This document shows, one piece after another, positions 1 through 6,676 of a stretch of 8,738 nucleotides of DNA. Source of the stretch: Candidatus Aenigmatarchaeota archaeon (GTDB lineage Archaea > Aenigmatarchaeota > Aenigmatarchaeia > CG10238-14); contig JAFCEW010000017.1 in assembly GCA_017608955.1 (NCBI GenBank), positions 1 through 8,738 of the forward strand. The letters run 5' to 3'. Position numbers and translations under genes: made by a program. The stretch's first letter is position 1, and each line of letters opens with the position of its first letter. Under the pieces are notes generated by a model. The model ran no database searches. It worked only from the letters and a program-made list of their open reading frames with translations, and was not told the origin of the DNA.

Positions 1-877
1 CCATTATAACAGTAGGAATTGTACAACATGGACTTACATCACCATTTGCATTTATATATAAATCAGACCAAGGTTTGTGGCATGGCCATCTATCTGCTAT
101 TGAAAATTCTATTTTTGCATTCATTTTATTTTGCATTTTTTTAATTGTTTTATAAAGATATTTTAATTCATCATTAACACTTATTTTTTGCATTACAGGA
201 AGATGATAAATTTTTTGAAAACCTATTTTATTTATTTCAAGATTATTAACTATATCTATATATTTTTCGATGTATCTAAAATTATATTTACTTAAAACCA
301 CTCTCATATCTATTTCTAAGTGTGAATTATATCTCTTTCTTAGGTCAGAAAGTAATTTTATATTTTTCATAACTAAATTAAAATTAGATCCAATTCTTAT
401 TTTTTCATAAATCTCTTTTGTTGGTCCATCTATTGAAAATGTTATAATATCCAAACCAGATTTAATTATTTTTTTACATATTACTTTATTTAATAGAGTT
501 GCATTAGAAGTTGTATATACACAAGTTCCTTTTGTTTTAGCATATTTTATCATTCTAAATATATCTGGATTTAGAAATGGTTCTCCTTGTCCTTGAATAC
601 TTATTAACATAGCAGATGGTATTTTATCTAATATTGTCTTGAAATTTTCAAAACTCATATTTATAGGTATTCCTGTTAGTTTTTTTACAACTTCCTTCCT
701 TATACACATAATACAATTCAAATTACATTTATTTGTTGGTTCTATTTGTATGGTATAAGGATAATTTTTTGCTACTTCAGTTCTGAAATATTTGGATTTG
801 AAAAGATTTGGTAGGTTTTTTATTATTACCCATTTACTCATATACTTAAATTTACTTACAATGGCTGGTATTTTCAT
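1..877 (-). CDS. Radical SAM/SPASM domain protein (3' end cut by window edge)
   Basis: My translation gives 292 codons with no stop before the left edge, so the C-terminus is missing. The CxxxCxxC cluster that binds the SAM-cleaving 4Fe-4S centre is at C51, C55 and C58. A QGQGEP segment (95-100) takes the place of the family's GGEP motif, and SIDG is at 148-151. C266, C284 and C285, within a KPW...YINANGD segment, match the start of a SPASM domain that holds auxiliary Fe-S clusters. The start is ATG at 877, preceded by GGTGAT three bases upstream, and it overlaps the stop of the preceding radical SAM gene as ATGA, implying coupled translation. This is the last visible gene of the operon. SPASM proteins modify peptides, sugars or other substrates, and the substrate here cannot be read from sequence. 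Family assignment is firm; function is unknown. Confidence 0.9.
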   Translation of the reverse strand, partial: MKIPAIVSKFKYMSKWVIIKNLPNLFKSKYFRTEVAKNYPYTIQIEPTNKCNLNCIMCIRKEVVKKLTGIPINMSFENFKTILDKIPSAMLISIQGQGEPFLNPDIFRMIKYAKTKGTCVYTTSNATLLNKVICKKIIKSGLDIITFSIDGPTKEIYEKIRIGSNFNLVMKNIKLLSDLRKRYNSHLEIDMRVVLSKYNFRYIEKYIDIVNNLEINKIGFQKIYHLPVMQKISVNDELKYLYKTIKKMQNKMNAKIEFSIADRWPCHKPWSDLYINANGDVSPCCTIPTVIM

Positions 878-1815
878 TTTATCACCTTTCTAGCAATATG
901 TTTAATACGTTTTTTAATCGTGTCATCATTAGTTATCTCATAATTTTTCTCTGCATATCGTAATCCATAATAAGGACATACACATATTTTAGCACCGCAT
1001 GGCTTTGCCTCTTTATGTAGATTTAATTTCCCTTCGAATATGTTTCCTAATTTTTTTCTTTCACTGTGGCATCTTATTACATCTCCATTATACTCTATAA
1101 CTACAAAATCTTTACCAGCACTGCATTTCAGTCCTCTAAATGACAAGTCGCCATAAATTAATCTATCATCAAGATTCGGGTCTATATGTAAGGTGCTTAT
1201 TTCTTCCAATTTTCTTGATAGATTGTAATAGAACAATAGCTTAGTTCTTTCTGCTGGTATGTATGCTTTAGGATAATGCTTTAGGTTATAATATCCTCTA
1301 AATATTTTAGGTCTAACTATTATTTTCTTATTTTTGAAAAAACCGAATGTTTCATCAAATTTATGCAAAATTGGAGGAAACATCACCTGTGTTGTATAAA
1401 TATTAAATCCAGCCTTTTTGAGGACATGATAATATTCAATGAATTTGTTAATCAATTTTAGCCTTTCTCTCTCACCAATATGTAATGAGCAGTGGATAAA
1501 AGCTACTCTTTTTGGATCTATCTCCTTGGCAAAATCTAACACATTCGGTATGCTTAGATTCGTGTTTATGCTTATGTAATGTTTTTTAGTGAGTTCCTTA
1601 CACATATTAACAAAATCAGGATGCAGAAAAGGCTCTCCACCACTCATATGTATGAGCCACGTTAATTTGGTATCATTGAATGCCTTAACTATCATTTTTG
1701 GGTCGTGACCTGCATATCTAGGGTCTTGCTTCTTTTTATTTTGAATGTAGCAGTAGGGGCAATTAAAATTACAATAGATATTCAATTGCCAGTCTGCTAA
1801 AATATCATAATTCAT
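874..1815 (-). CDS. Radical SAM protein with cysteine-rich SPASM-like C-terminus
   Basis: This 313-residue protein has the radical SAM CxxxCxxC cluster very near the N-terminus (C15, C19, C22) and a clear SGGEP motif for SAM binding (58-62). The C-terminal third carries C231, C249, C273, C278 and C280 around a YNGD turn, resembling a SPASM or twitch domain with an auxiliary Fe-S cluster. It is expected to be a cytoplasmic enzyme acting by a 5'-deoxyadenosyl radical; its substrate is unknown. The ATG at 1815 overlaps the preceding dehydrogenase stop by 4 nt (ATGA), and its own stop overlaps the next start the same way. No strong ribosome-binding site is visible, so translational coupling is likely. 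By eye its G+C is about 33-37% in most 60-base lines, against about 20-25% in neighbouring genes, which hints at a different origin. Confidence 0.9.
   Translation of the reverse strand: MNYDILADWQLNIYCNFNCPYCYIQNKKKQDPRYAGHDPKMIVKAFNDTKLTWLIHMSGGEPFLHPDFVNMCKELTKKHYISINTNLSIPNVLDFAKEIDPKRVAFIHCSLHIGERERLKLINKFIEYYHVLKKAGFNIYTTQVMFPPILHKFDETFGFFKNKKIIVRPKIFRGYYNLKHYPKAYIPAERTKLLFYYNLSRKLEEISTLHIDPNLDDRLIYGDLSFRGLKCSAGKDFVVIEYNGDVIRCHSERKKLGNIFEGKLNLHKEAKPCGAKICVCPYYGLRYAEKNYEITNDDTIKKRIKHIARKVIK
881..886 (-). promoter_or_regulatory. Ribosome-binding site of the left-edge radical SAM gene
   Basis: On the minus strand GGTGAT lies three bases before the ATG at 877. It can pair with the 5' part of the anti-Shine-Dalgarno sequence, a register often used in archaea. 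It lies inside the end of the upstream coding region, so it acts together with the ATGA stop/start overlap. It supports 877 as the true start. Confidence 0.6.
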
Positions 1816-2612
1816 TTATTTTTCATCTCTTCATTAATTTTTTCTATTGCCTCTAAAAGAGGTATGTATATATTATGTTTTTTAGCTTCATGAATAATCG
1901 CTTTAATATCTTTGGGTAAACATTTTCCTTCATATGGTCCTTTGGTGGGATCAAGATGAGTTTTTCCAATTCTTGAATCCGTAATTACAATTTTCATTAC
2001 ATCTGAAGGGTTTATTTTATATTTTTTACAAATAATTTTTATTTGATTTACATAAGATACTTTAGTTGCTAGAAAACAATTAGAAGCATATTTACCCATC
2101 TCAGCTATTGTTGGGTCGTCATATATTAATATATTTTCTTTATTTTTTGGTGTAATTTTTGCGTTATAAAACAGTTCTATTACTCTATTTATATATTTTT
2201 TGTTGCCACCAAATACAATTCTATCTGGATTTAGAAAATTTTCAAGTGCATTTTTTTCTGTTAGAAATTCAGGAGAATATATAATTTTCAATTTTGGATA
2301 TTTCTTTATAATCTTATTTGTAGTTCCAGGAATTACAGTTGATTTTATTATCAATATTCCTTTTGCTTTATAATAATCTAAATCATTTATAACATTTTCT
2401 AATATTTTTATATTACACCCATTTTTATCAGTTGGTGTTGGTAAACATAAAAATATATAATCACTTTCTTTAGCAATTTCTTCTTTAGTGTTAAGATTTG
2501 AATATTTTATGTCATTTATCAATACAGTATATTTTTGTTTTTTAAATACATGGGCAATTGTTTTCCCTATTGTTCCAAATCCAATTATACCAATTTTAGT
2601 AATACCAACCAC
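1812..2612 (-). CDS. Short UDP-glucose/GDP-mannose dehydrogenase-like protein lacking the C-terminal domain
   Basis: The family oxidises the C6 hydroxyl of a nucleotide sugar to a carboxylate in two NAD-dependent steps. The Rossmann GxGxxG is at G11-G13-G16. The family segments CLPTP, STVIPGTT and SPEFL...NPDRIVFGG follow in order. The central helix has K174 and N178 (KYASN), and the catalytic cysteine lies in GKCLPKD as C231 with D235. The usual REG after PEFL is TEK here. The protein ends after 266 residues, at the end of the central helix (PLLEA...INEE), so the third domain, which contributes UDP binding in family members of about 420-440 residues, is absent. The GTG start at 2612 sits inside an AGGTGG ribosome-binding sequence, so the true start may be an ATT at 2603. 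It overlaps the upstream glycosyltransferase by 28 nt. Catalysis is plausible; the substrate is uncertain. Confidence 0.85.
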   Translation of the reverse strand: MVGITKIGIIGFGTIGKTIAHVFKKQKYTVLINDIKYSNLNTKEEIAKESDYIFLCLPTPTDKNGCNIKILENVINDLDYYKAKGILIIKSTVIPGTTNKIIKKYPKLKIIYSPEFLTEKNALENFLNPDRIVFGGNKKYINRVIELFYNAKITPKNKENILIYDDPTIAEMGKYASNCFLATKVSYVNQIKIICKKYKINPSDVMKIVITDSRIGKTHLDPTKGPYEGKCLPKDIKAIIHEAKKHNIYIPLLEAIEKINEEMKNK

Positions 2613-3280
2613 CTTTTTATGTATCTTCTAAATATTATTTTTTTAAAATTCAATTTTTGAGATAAATTCATTTCATTCTTAATTTTTTCATAGAGCATTT
2701 TATGTCCTAATATATGTTTTGATATATTCTTTTGTGTGAGATTTCTTTTATGTACATAATAATTTGTGAGATATTTTGGTATAATTTTAAATGGATAATG
2801 TTTTGATAATCTTATCCACATATCCCAATCTTGACATGCAGGCAACTCTTCATCAAACATACCTACCATTTCAAAACATTCTTTATTTATTAACGCTGTA
2901 GAACATGTTCCGATCCAATTTCTATTTAAAAGCTTTTCATGTATATTTCCTTGAAATTTACACGCATGTTTATCAATAATTTTTCCATTTTTTATAATAT
3001 TAAAAAAAGTATAAATACAATGAAACTTCCCTATATATTTTATCTGTTCTTCTAATTTTGTTGGAAGCCATTCATCATCATCATCTAAAAAGGCAATATA
3101 TTGTCCTTTCGCTTTTTTTATTCCTATATTTCTTGCTATATTTGCATTATCTCCTTCTGAGACAATTATTATTTCATAATTTTTATATGTTTGTCTTTTT
3201 ATACTATCAACAGCCCTTTTTAACATCTTTTCTCTATCTTTTATTGTCGGTATTACAACTGAAATTAATTTTCTGCTCAA
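2585..3280 (-). CDS. Family 2 glycosyltransferase (GT-A fold), first gene of the minus-strand operon
   Basis: This 231-residue protein opens with the classic GT2 strand ISVVIPT, followed by SIKRQTY..YEIIIVSEGD and an acidic FLDDDDEW segment (DDDD at 66-69), the DXD-type metal and nucleotide-sugar site. QDWDMW (150-155) fits the position of the catalytic-base ED/QDW motif. It should transfer a sugar from a nucleotide donor in the cytoplasm; donor and acceptor cannot be told. The longest open frame begins at a TTG at 3313, but I prefer the TTG at 3280. AGGTGG lies four bases before it, the N-terminus then matches the family, and no AGGTGG site precedes 3313. A short basic tail (RRYIKRW) ends the protein. 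Its stop lies 28 nt inside the following dehydrogenase gene. Confidence 0.88.
   Translation of the reverse strand: MSRKLISVVIPTIKDREKMLKRAVDSIKRQTYKNYEIIIVSEGDNANIARNIGIKKAKGQYIAFLDDDDEWLPTKLEEQIKYIGKFHCIYTFFNIIKNGKIIDKHACKFQGNIHEKLLNRNWIGTCSTALINKECFEMVGMFDEELPACQDWDMWIRLSKHYPFKIIPKYLTNYYVHKRNLTQKNISKHILGHKMLYEKIKNEMNLSQKLNFKKIIFRRYIKRWLVLLKLV
2609..2614 (-). promoter_or_regulatory. AGGTGG ribosome-binding site overlapping the annotated GTG start of the dehydrogenase
   Basis: Read on the minus strand, AGGTGG is followed by five bases and then an in-frame ATT (2603-2601). The only in-frame GTG (2612-2610) lies inside the AGGTGG itself. The same hexamer precedes the TTG start of the upstream glycosyltransferase gene by four bases. 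This makes initiation at ATT a real possibility and would give a protein beginning three residues later, just before the Rossmann strand. Confidence 0.4.
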
Positions 3281-3447
3281 AGAGCCACCTTTTTTTATAT
3301 TTAATTTTATCAAAATATAATAAATTAAAAATTTGAAAGATATATAATAGTTTCATATTATCGATTGTAAAGAATATTTAACTATATAAGGAGTTTAATA
3401 ATAATTGTTTATTTAATTTTTTTAAATATTTAAAAGATGAATATTAA
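3281..3447. promoter_or_regulatory. Divergent intergenic spacer with candidate TATA boxes for both directions
   Basis: This 167-nt, extremely AT-rich spacer lies between the minus-strand operon and the plus-strand flippase. For the flippase, TATATAA at about 3383-3389 would place a transcript start near 3410, roughly 35 nt before the ATG. For the minus-strand operon, TATATA at about 3346-3341 would place a start near 3316, about 35 nt before the TTG. In such AT-rich DNA these boxes can arise by chance. No palindromic operator or terminator hairpin was apparent. Confidence 0.35.
3285..3290 (-). promoter_or_regulatory. AGGTGG ribosome-binding site deciding a TTG start
   Basis: AGGTGG on the minus strand, preceded by a run of A, sits four bases before the TTG at 3280. 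It favours that TTG over the TTG at 3313 and trims eleven residues from the longest open frame. Confidence 0.6.
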
Positions 3448-4962
3448 ATGAAAACCGAAAGAAAACTTATCTCAAATGTTTTTTATTTGTTTCTAGCATG
3501 GACTATATCCGCTATTTTTTCATTTCTTTTTTGGTGGGTTGTAGCTAAGAGTACACTCCCAAATGAATATGGATTAATTTCTACAATATTTAATACAACA
3601 GCTTTATTAGCTGGCATTTCTATTTTAGGACTTGCTACAACTAATACAAAATTAATACCAGAATATCTTGAAAAAAAACAAATTAAAAAAGTTTCTGCTC
3701 TTATAACATTTACTTTAAAAACAGTTCTAATTACAAATATTATATTTTCTCTTAGTATAATTTCTTTCCTTTTCTATTTTTCAGAAATATCATTTCCAGT
3801 TATATTTTTAATTATTTTACTTATGTTTTTTATTTCCTTTGCGAATATATCTAATTTTATTTTACGTGGATTTCAATTCATGAAGAAAATTACAATTACA
3901 GAAATAATAGGAAATGTTCTTAAATTTTCGATCACATTGATCTTAATCTTATATGGATTTAAATTTTATGGTCCTCTAATAGGACTTTTGATAGGAATTT
4001 TTGTTGCAACACTATTAAGATTTAAATCAATTCCATTTCATCTAGTTTCCACAAAACAATTAAAGAAAAAATATATATTATTGAAATATGGTTTGCCAGG
4101 ACTAATAATGACACTATCAACTATACTATTTCTTAATGGGCAATATACAATTCTCACATTTCTAAAAGGCACATATGAAACAGGGATATTTACTGTAGCT
4201 ATGATTTTATTTACACAAATAGTCACTATTTCAAAAATTACATCGCAAGGACTTTTTCCACTTATTTCTCAATTAAATGTATATAGAAATAAAAAATCAA
4301 AACAACAATATCTTACAAATACAACATTTAGATATACATTTCTTGTTTGCTTTCCATTGATGTGTTTTTTAATTCTTTTTGCAAAACCAATAATTTTAAT
4401 TTTTTCAAGCGAAGAATATCTTTCCGCATCTAAACTTTTCCCAATTATAGGTATTGCTTCACTTTTATATGGTTGTTCACAAATTTTTCTCACAAATTTA
4501 TTTGCTATAGGTAAAACAAAAATACAAAGAAATATATTAATTACATCTACTCTAATATTTCTCCTTTTGACATTTCCTTTAACATATTTTTTATCTTCTA
4601 TTGGAATTTCTATAGCATATGCTGTCTCAGCATTCATAATATTTTCATTGTCCTTATTTTACAACAAAAAATTTTTAGGTGTGTTAATCCAGAAATCAAG
4701 TATATTAAAAATATTTTTAGCAATGCTTGTAGTAACTAGTTTTTTATATCCACTAATAAAAATTATTGAAAATTTAATTCTAAATTTTATACTTGTTATA
4801 ATCTCAGTAACAATTTTCATTTTGATTTTAATACCTTTAAAATTCTATACAAAAGATGATATTAGATTACTTCACTTTATTTCTTCAAGAATACCAATTT
4901 TCAAAAATCAAATAAAAAAAATAGTAAATTATTTTTCTTTGCTTGTAGTTAAATATTCCTAA
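3448..4962 (+). CDS. Polysaccharide/oligosaccharide flippase (Wzx-like, MOP superfamily)
   Basis: This 504-residue integral membrane protein is made of about 12-14 hydrophobic segments separated by short basic loops, the length and pattern of the MOP-superfamily exporters. The N-terminus has the family's look: a first amphipathic stretch, then WW.VAK..LPNEYGLIS, with glycine-rich turns after the second helix (residues about 1-65). The expected role is to move a lipid-linked oligosaccharide from the cytoplasmic to the outer face of the membrane. It fits between the cytoplasmic GT2 enzymes and the externally acting GT39 enzyme encoded here. The ATG at 3448 has no strong ribosome-binding site. 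Its TAA overlaps the TAG of the convergent GT39 gene. No individual substrate can be inferred. Confidence 0.88.
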   Translation: MKTERKLISNVFYLFLAWTISAIFSFLFWWVVAKSTLPNEYGLISTIFNTTALLAGISILGLATTNTKLIPEYLEKKQIKKVSALITFTLKTVLITNIIFSLSIISFLFYFSEISFPVIFLIILLMFFISFANISNFILRGFQFMKKITITEIIGNVLKFSITLILILYGFKFYGPLIGLLIGIFVATLLRFKSIPFHLVSTKQLKKKYILLKYGLPGLIMTLSTILFLNGQYTILTFLKGTYETGIFTVAMILFTQIVTISKITSQGLFPLISQLNVYRNKKSKQQYLTNTTFRYTFLVCFPLMCFLILFAKPIILIFSSEEYLSASKLFPIIGIASLLYGCSQIFLTNLFAIGKTKIQRNILITSTLIFLLLTFPLTYFLSSIGISIAYAVSAFIIFSLSLFYNKKFLGVLIQKSSILKIFLAMLVVTSFLYPLIKIIENLILNFILVIISVTIFILILIPLKFYTKDDIRLLHFISSRIPIFKNQIKKIVNYFSLLVVKYS

Positions 4963-6575
4963 TAAACAACTTCATAAACTATATTTCCATCGCACCCTCC
5001 TTGCAAACATTGCTTCGAAACAGGACCATTTTCATAAACCTTTTTAAAATAATCAGGATTATCTTCTAAAACTTGAATAAATCCAACCGGAAATTTTTGT
5101 CTATATGCATGTTTATCTATACTAAATTTTTGAACAAAAACATAATTTATTCCTTCAGCTTTTAGTCTTTCATGAACTAATGTTGCATTATTACTTAAAA
5201 GTATATCTCTTGAATCTGGTAGTGATGCAAATTGAGCACATTTTCTCTGTGCATTATAAGTTGCTCTATGTCCCCAAACTGTATATAAGGTAGCATTTTC
5301 TGGTGTATTTTGTTTTATCCAGTCGCATGCTTCAAAAAATGATGGAGAAAATTGTTTTACAGCTTTCATTATCCTAAGTTTTTGATTTAAATTCCAAAAT
5401 CCTAAAATGATTACTAATATAAAAACAATAACTGCAAGATTTTTATAATATTTTTCTATAAACTCATAGACTTTATCTAAATAAATTGCAACTATAAATG
5501 AAATGCTTATTAATGATCCAAGCATATATCTTGCTGTATCTTCAGCTCTTGATGTTGACTTGATTAAAACAAAAATAAAAGAAATCAAAACAATTAATAA
5601 TAAAACATTTTCTATATTTTGTTTTTTAATTATTAGATATAATCCACACAAAAAGAACAAAGGAATAAAAAATATAGATCCATATGCAAAATTCAAATAA
5701 TTAGTAATACCCATTTTCATAAGACTTAGTTCAGATCCAGTTGGTGTTGTGCTTCCTTCGAACTCTCTGTTTGTCTGTACCTCATACTCAGGACTTTTGA
5801 TGCAATTATTATTATTGAATAAAGGAAGTCCACACATAGGAGTTCTGAAATAATAAAAGTTTCTTATAAAAAATGGTCCTGTAATTAATATTAATATCAA
5901 AAAAAATGGAATATATTTTTTTATTATTTTAAGATCTCTATTTTTTTTAAATAATTCATATAAAAATACTAAGCCAATTATAGGAAATACAACAACACCA
6001 GGCAATTTTGTTAATATAGAAAATGATGCAAATATTCCAGATAGAATCCAATATTTTTTTTCATTTCCTTTCAATGCTAATATTAAACATAAAACAAATG
6101 AGCTAAAAACAAAAGTAAATAAAACATCTGTATAAAAAAGCACAGAATATGTGACTAAACATGGGACTGTTATCATTATTATAGATGCTATAAATGCAAT
6201 TTTTTCATTAAATATTTTTTTACCTAAGAGAAAAACTACTAATCCCAACATGAATGTTGCAATAAATGGTGTTAAAATTTTGACTACTATTTCACTAAAT
6301 CCTATTATCAAAAAAATTCCTGCTTCTAAAATATTCCATAAAGGTGGCCTTGAAAATCCTTCTATTCTAAGATTGGCCTGTTCAAAAGGAGTCCAGATTG
6401 GGTATTCTTTATTTTCATATATCCATTGTGCCATTCTAGTGTGGTAACCTTCATCACCAAATGCTATAGGAGAGGTAAGAGTCACTCTTAACTCAAAAAT
6501 AAAAATCAAAGAGATAATTAGCAATAAAGCAATAAGAAATGGTTTTTTTATTTCTAATTCAATCTCTTTTGGCAT
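4959..6575 (-). CDS. GT39/ArnT-like polyprenyl-phosphate-dependent membrane glycosyltransferase
   Basis: This 538-residue protein begins with a transmembrane helix (about 13-30), followed by an outside loop with GDEGYH (40-45). The D41/E42 pair marks the catalytic acidic site of the GT39 (PMT/ArnT-like, GT-C) family. FYTD (147-150) and LTKLPG (188-193) match further conserved loops. Many membrane segments follow up to about residue 400, then a soluble C-terminal domain of about 130 residues with the family-like EGINYVFVQ strand. It likely transfers a sugar from a dolichyl- or polyprenyl-phosphate donor to a protein, lipid or glycan on the outer face; the acceptor is unknown. Cysteine pairs C248/C258 and C523/C528 lie in regions expected to face outside. 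The ATG at 6575 has no visible ribosome-binding site. It is transcribed alone, between two plus-strand genes. Confidence 0.87.
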   Translation of the reverse strand: MPKEIELEIKKPFLIALLLIISLIFIFELRVTLTSPIAFGDEGYHTRMAQWIYENKEYPIWTPFEQANLRIEGFSRPPLWNILEAGIFLIIGFSEIVVKILTPFIATFMLGLVVFLLGKKIFNEKIAFIASIIMITVPCLVTYSVLFYTDVLFTFVFSSFVLCLILALKGNEKKYWILSGIFASFSILTKLPGVVVFPIIGLVFLYELFKKNRDLKIIKKYIPFFLILILITGPFFIRNFYYFRTPMCGLPLFNNNNCIKSPEYEVQTNREFEGSTTPTGSELSLMKMGITNYLNFAYGSIFFIPLFFLCGLYLIIKKQNIENVLLLIVLISFIFVLIKSTSRAEDTARYMLGSLISISFIVAIYLDKVYEFIEKYYKNLAVIVFILVIILGFWNLNQKLRIMKAVKQFSPSFFEACDWIKQNTPENATLYTVWGHRATYNAQRKCAQFASLPDSRDILLSNNATLVHERLKAEGINYVFVQKFSIDKHAYRQKFPVGFIQVLEDNPDYFKKVYENGPVSKQCLQGGCDGNIVYEVVY

Positions 6576-6676
6576 TTAAAACAACTTTATTTTAATAAAA
6601 TTTATTTTTGTACTCTCTAAATTTATAGTAAAAACAAATCTTATAAGTTTTATTATTAAATATTATTTGTGATATA
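6576..6676. promoter_or_regulatory. Divergent spacer between the GT39 and B12-radical SAM genes
   Basis: This 101-nt AT-rich spacer must hold promoters in both directions. For the plus strand, TTATAAG at 6641-6647 would give a start near 6670 and a very short leader that still contains GTGAT (6669-6673), three bases before the ATG at 6677. For the minus strand, TATAAA-like sequence near 6620-6626 is a weaker candidate. Nothing else stands out. Confidence 0.3.

Noticed and set aside
3058..3336. Plus-strand open frame whose product starts with a histidine-rich stretch
   Set aside because: The histidines are the reverse reading of the GT2 aspartate motif (GAT codons read as ATC/CAT). The frame lies almost wholly antisense to a well-supported gene, has no ribosome-binding site and looks like low-complexity hydrophobic sequence.
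3341..3348. TATAAT resembling a bacterial -10 element
   Set aside because: No TTGACA-like element lies at a suitable distance upstream (the nearest TTGAAA is only 4 nt away). The segment reads better as an AT-rich or TATA-like sequence.
3281..3447. Possible small RNA, repeat or attachment site in the AT-rich spacer
   Set aside because: I could find no stable hairpin, direct repeat or tRNA-like sequence in it; the homopolymer-rich composition accounts for its look.
3437..3451. Four-codon mini-ORF just before the flippase, whose TGA overlaps the flippase ATG as ATGA
   Set aside because: It could act as a coupling leader peptide, but in such AT-rich DNA an ATG followed by a nearby TGA is easily due to chance, and no ribosome-binding site precedes it.
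4269..4637. Minus-strand open frame inside the flippase gene
   Set aside because: Antisense to a clear membrane protein, with no family resemblance and no initiation signal.
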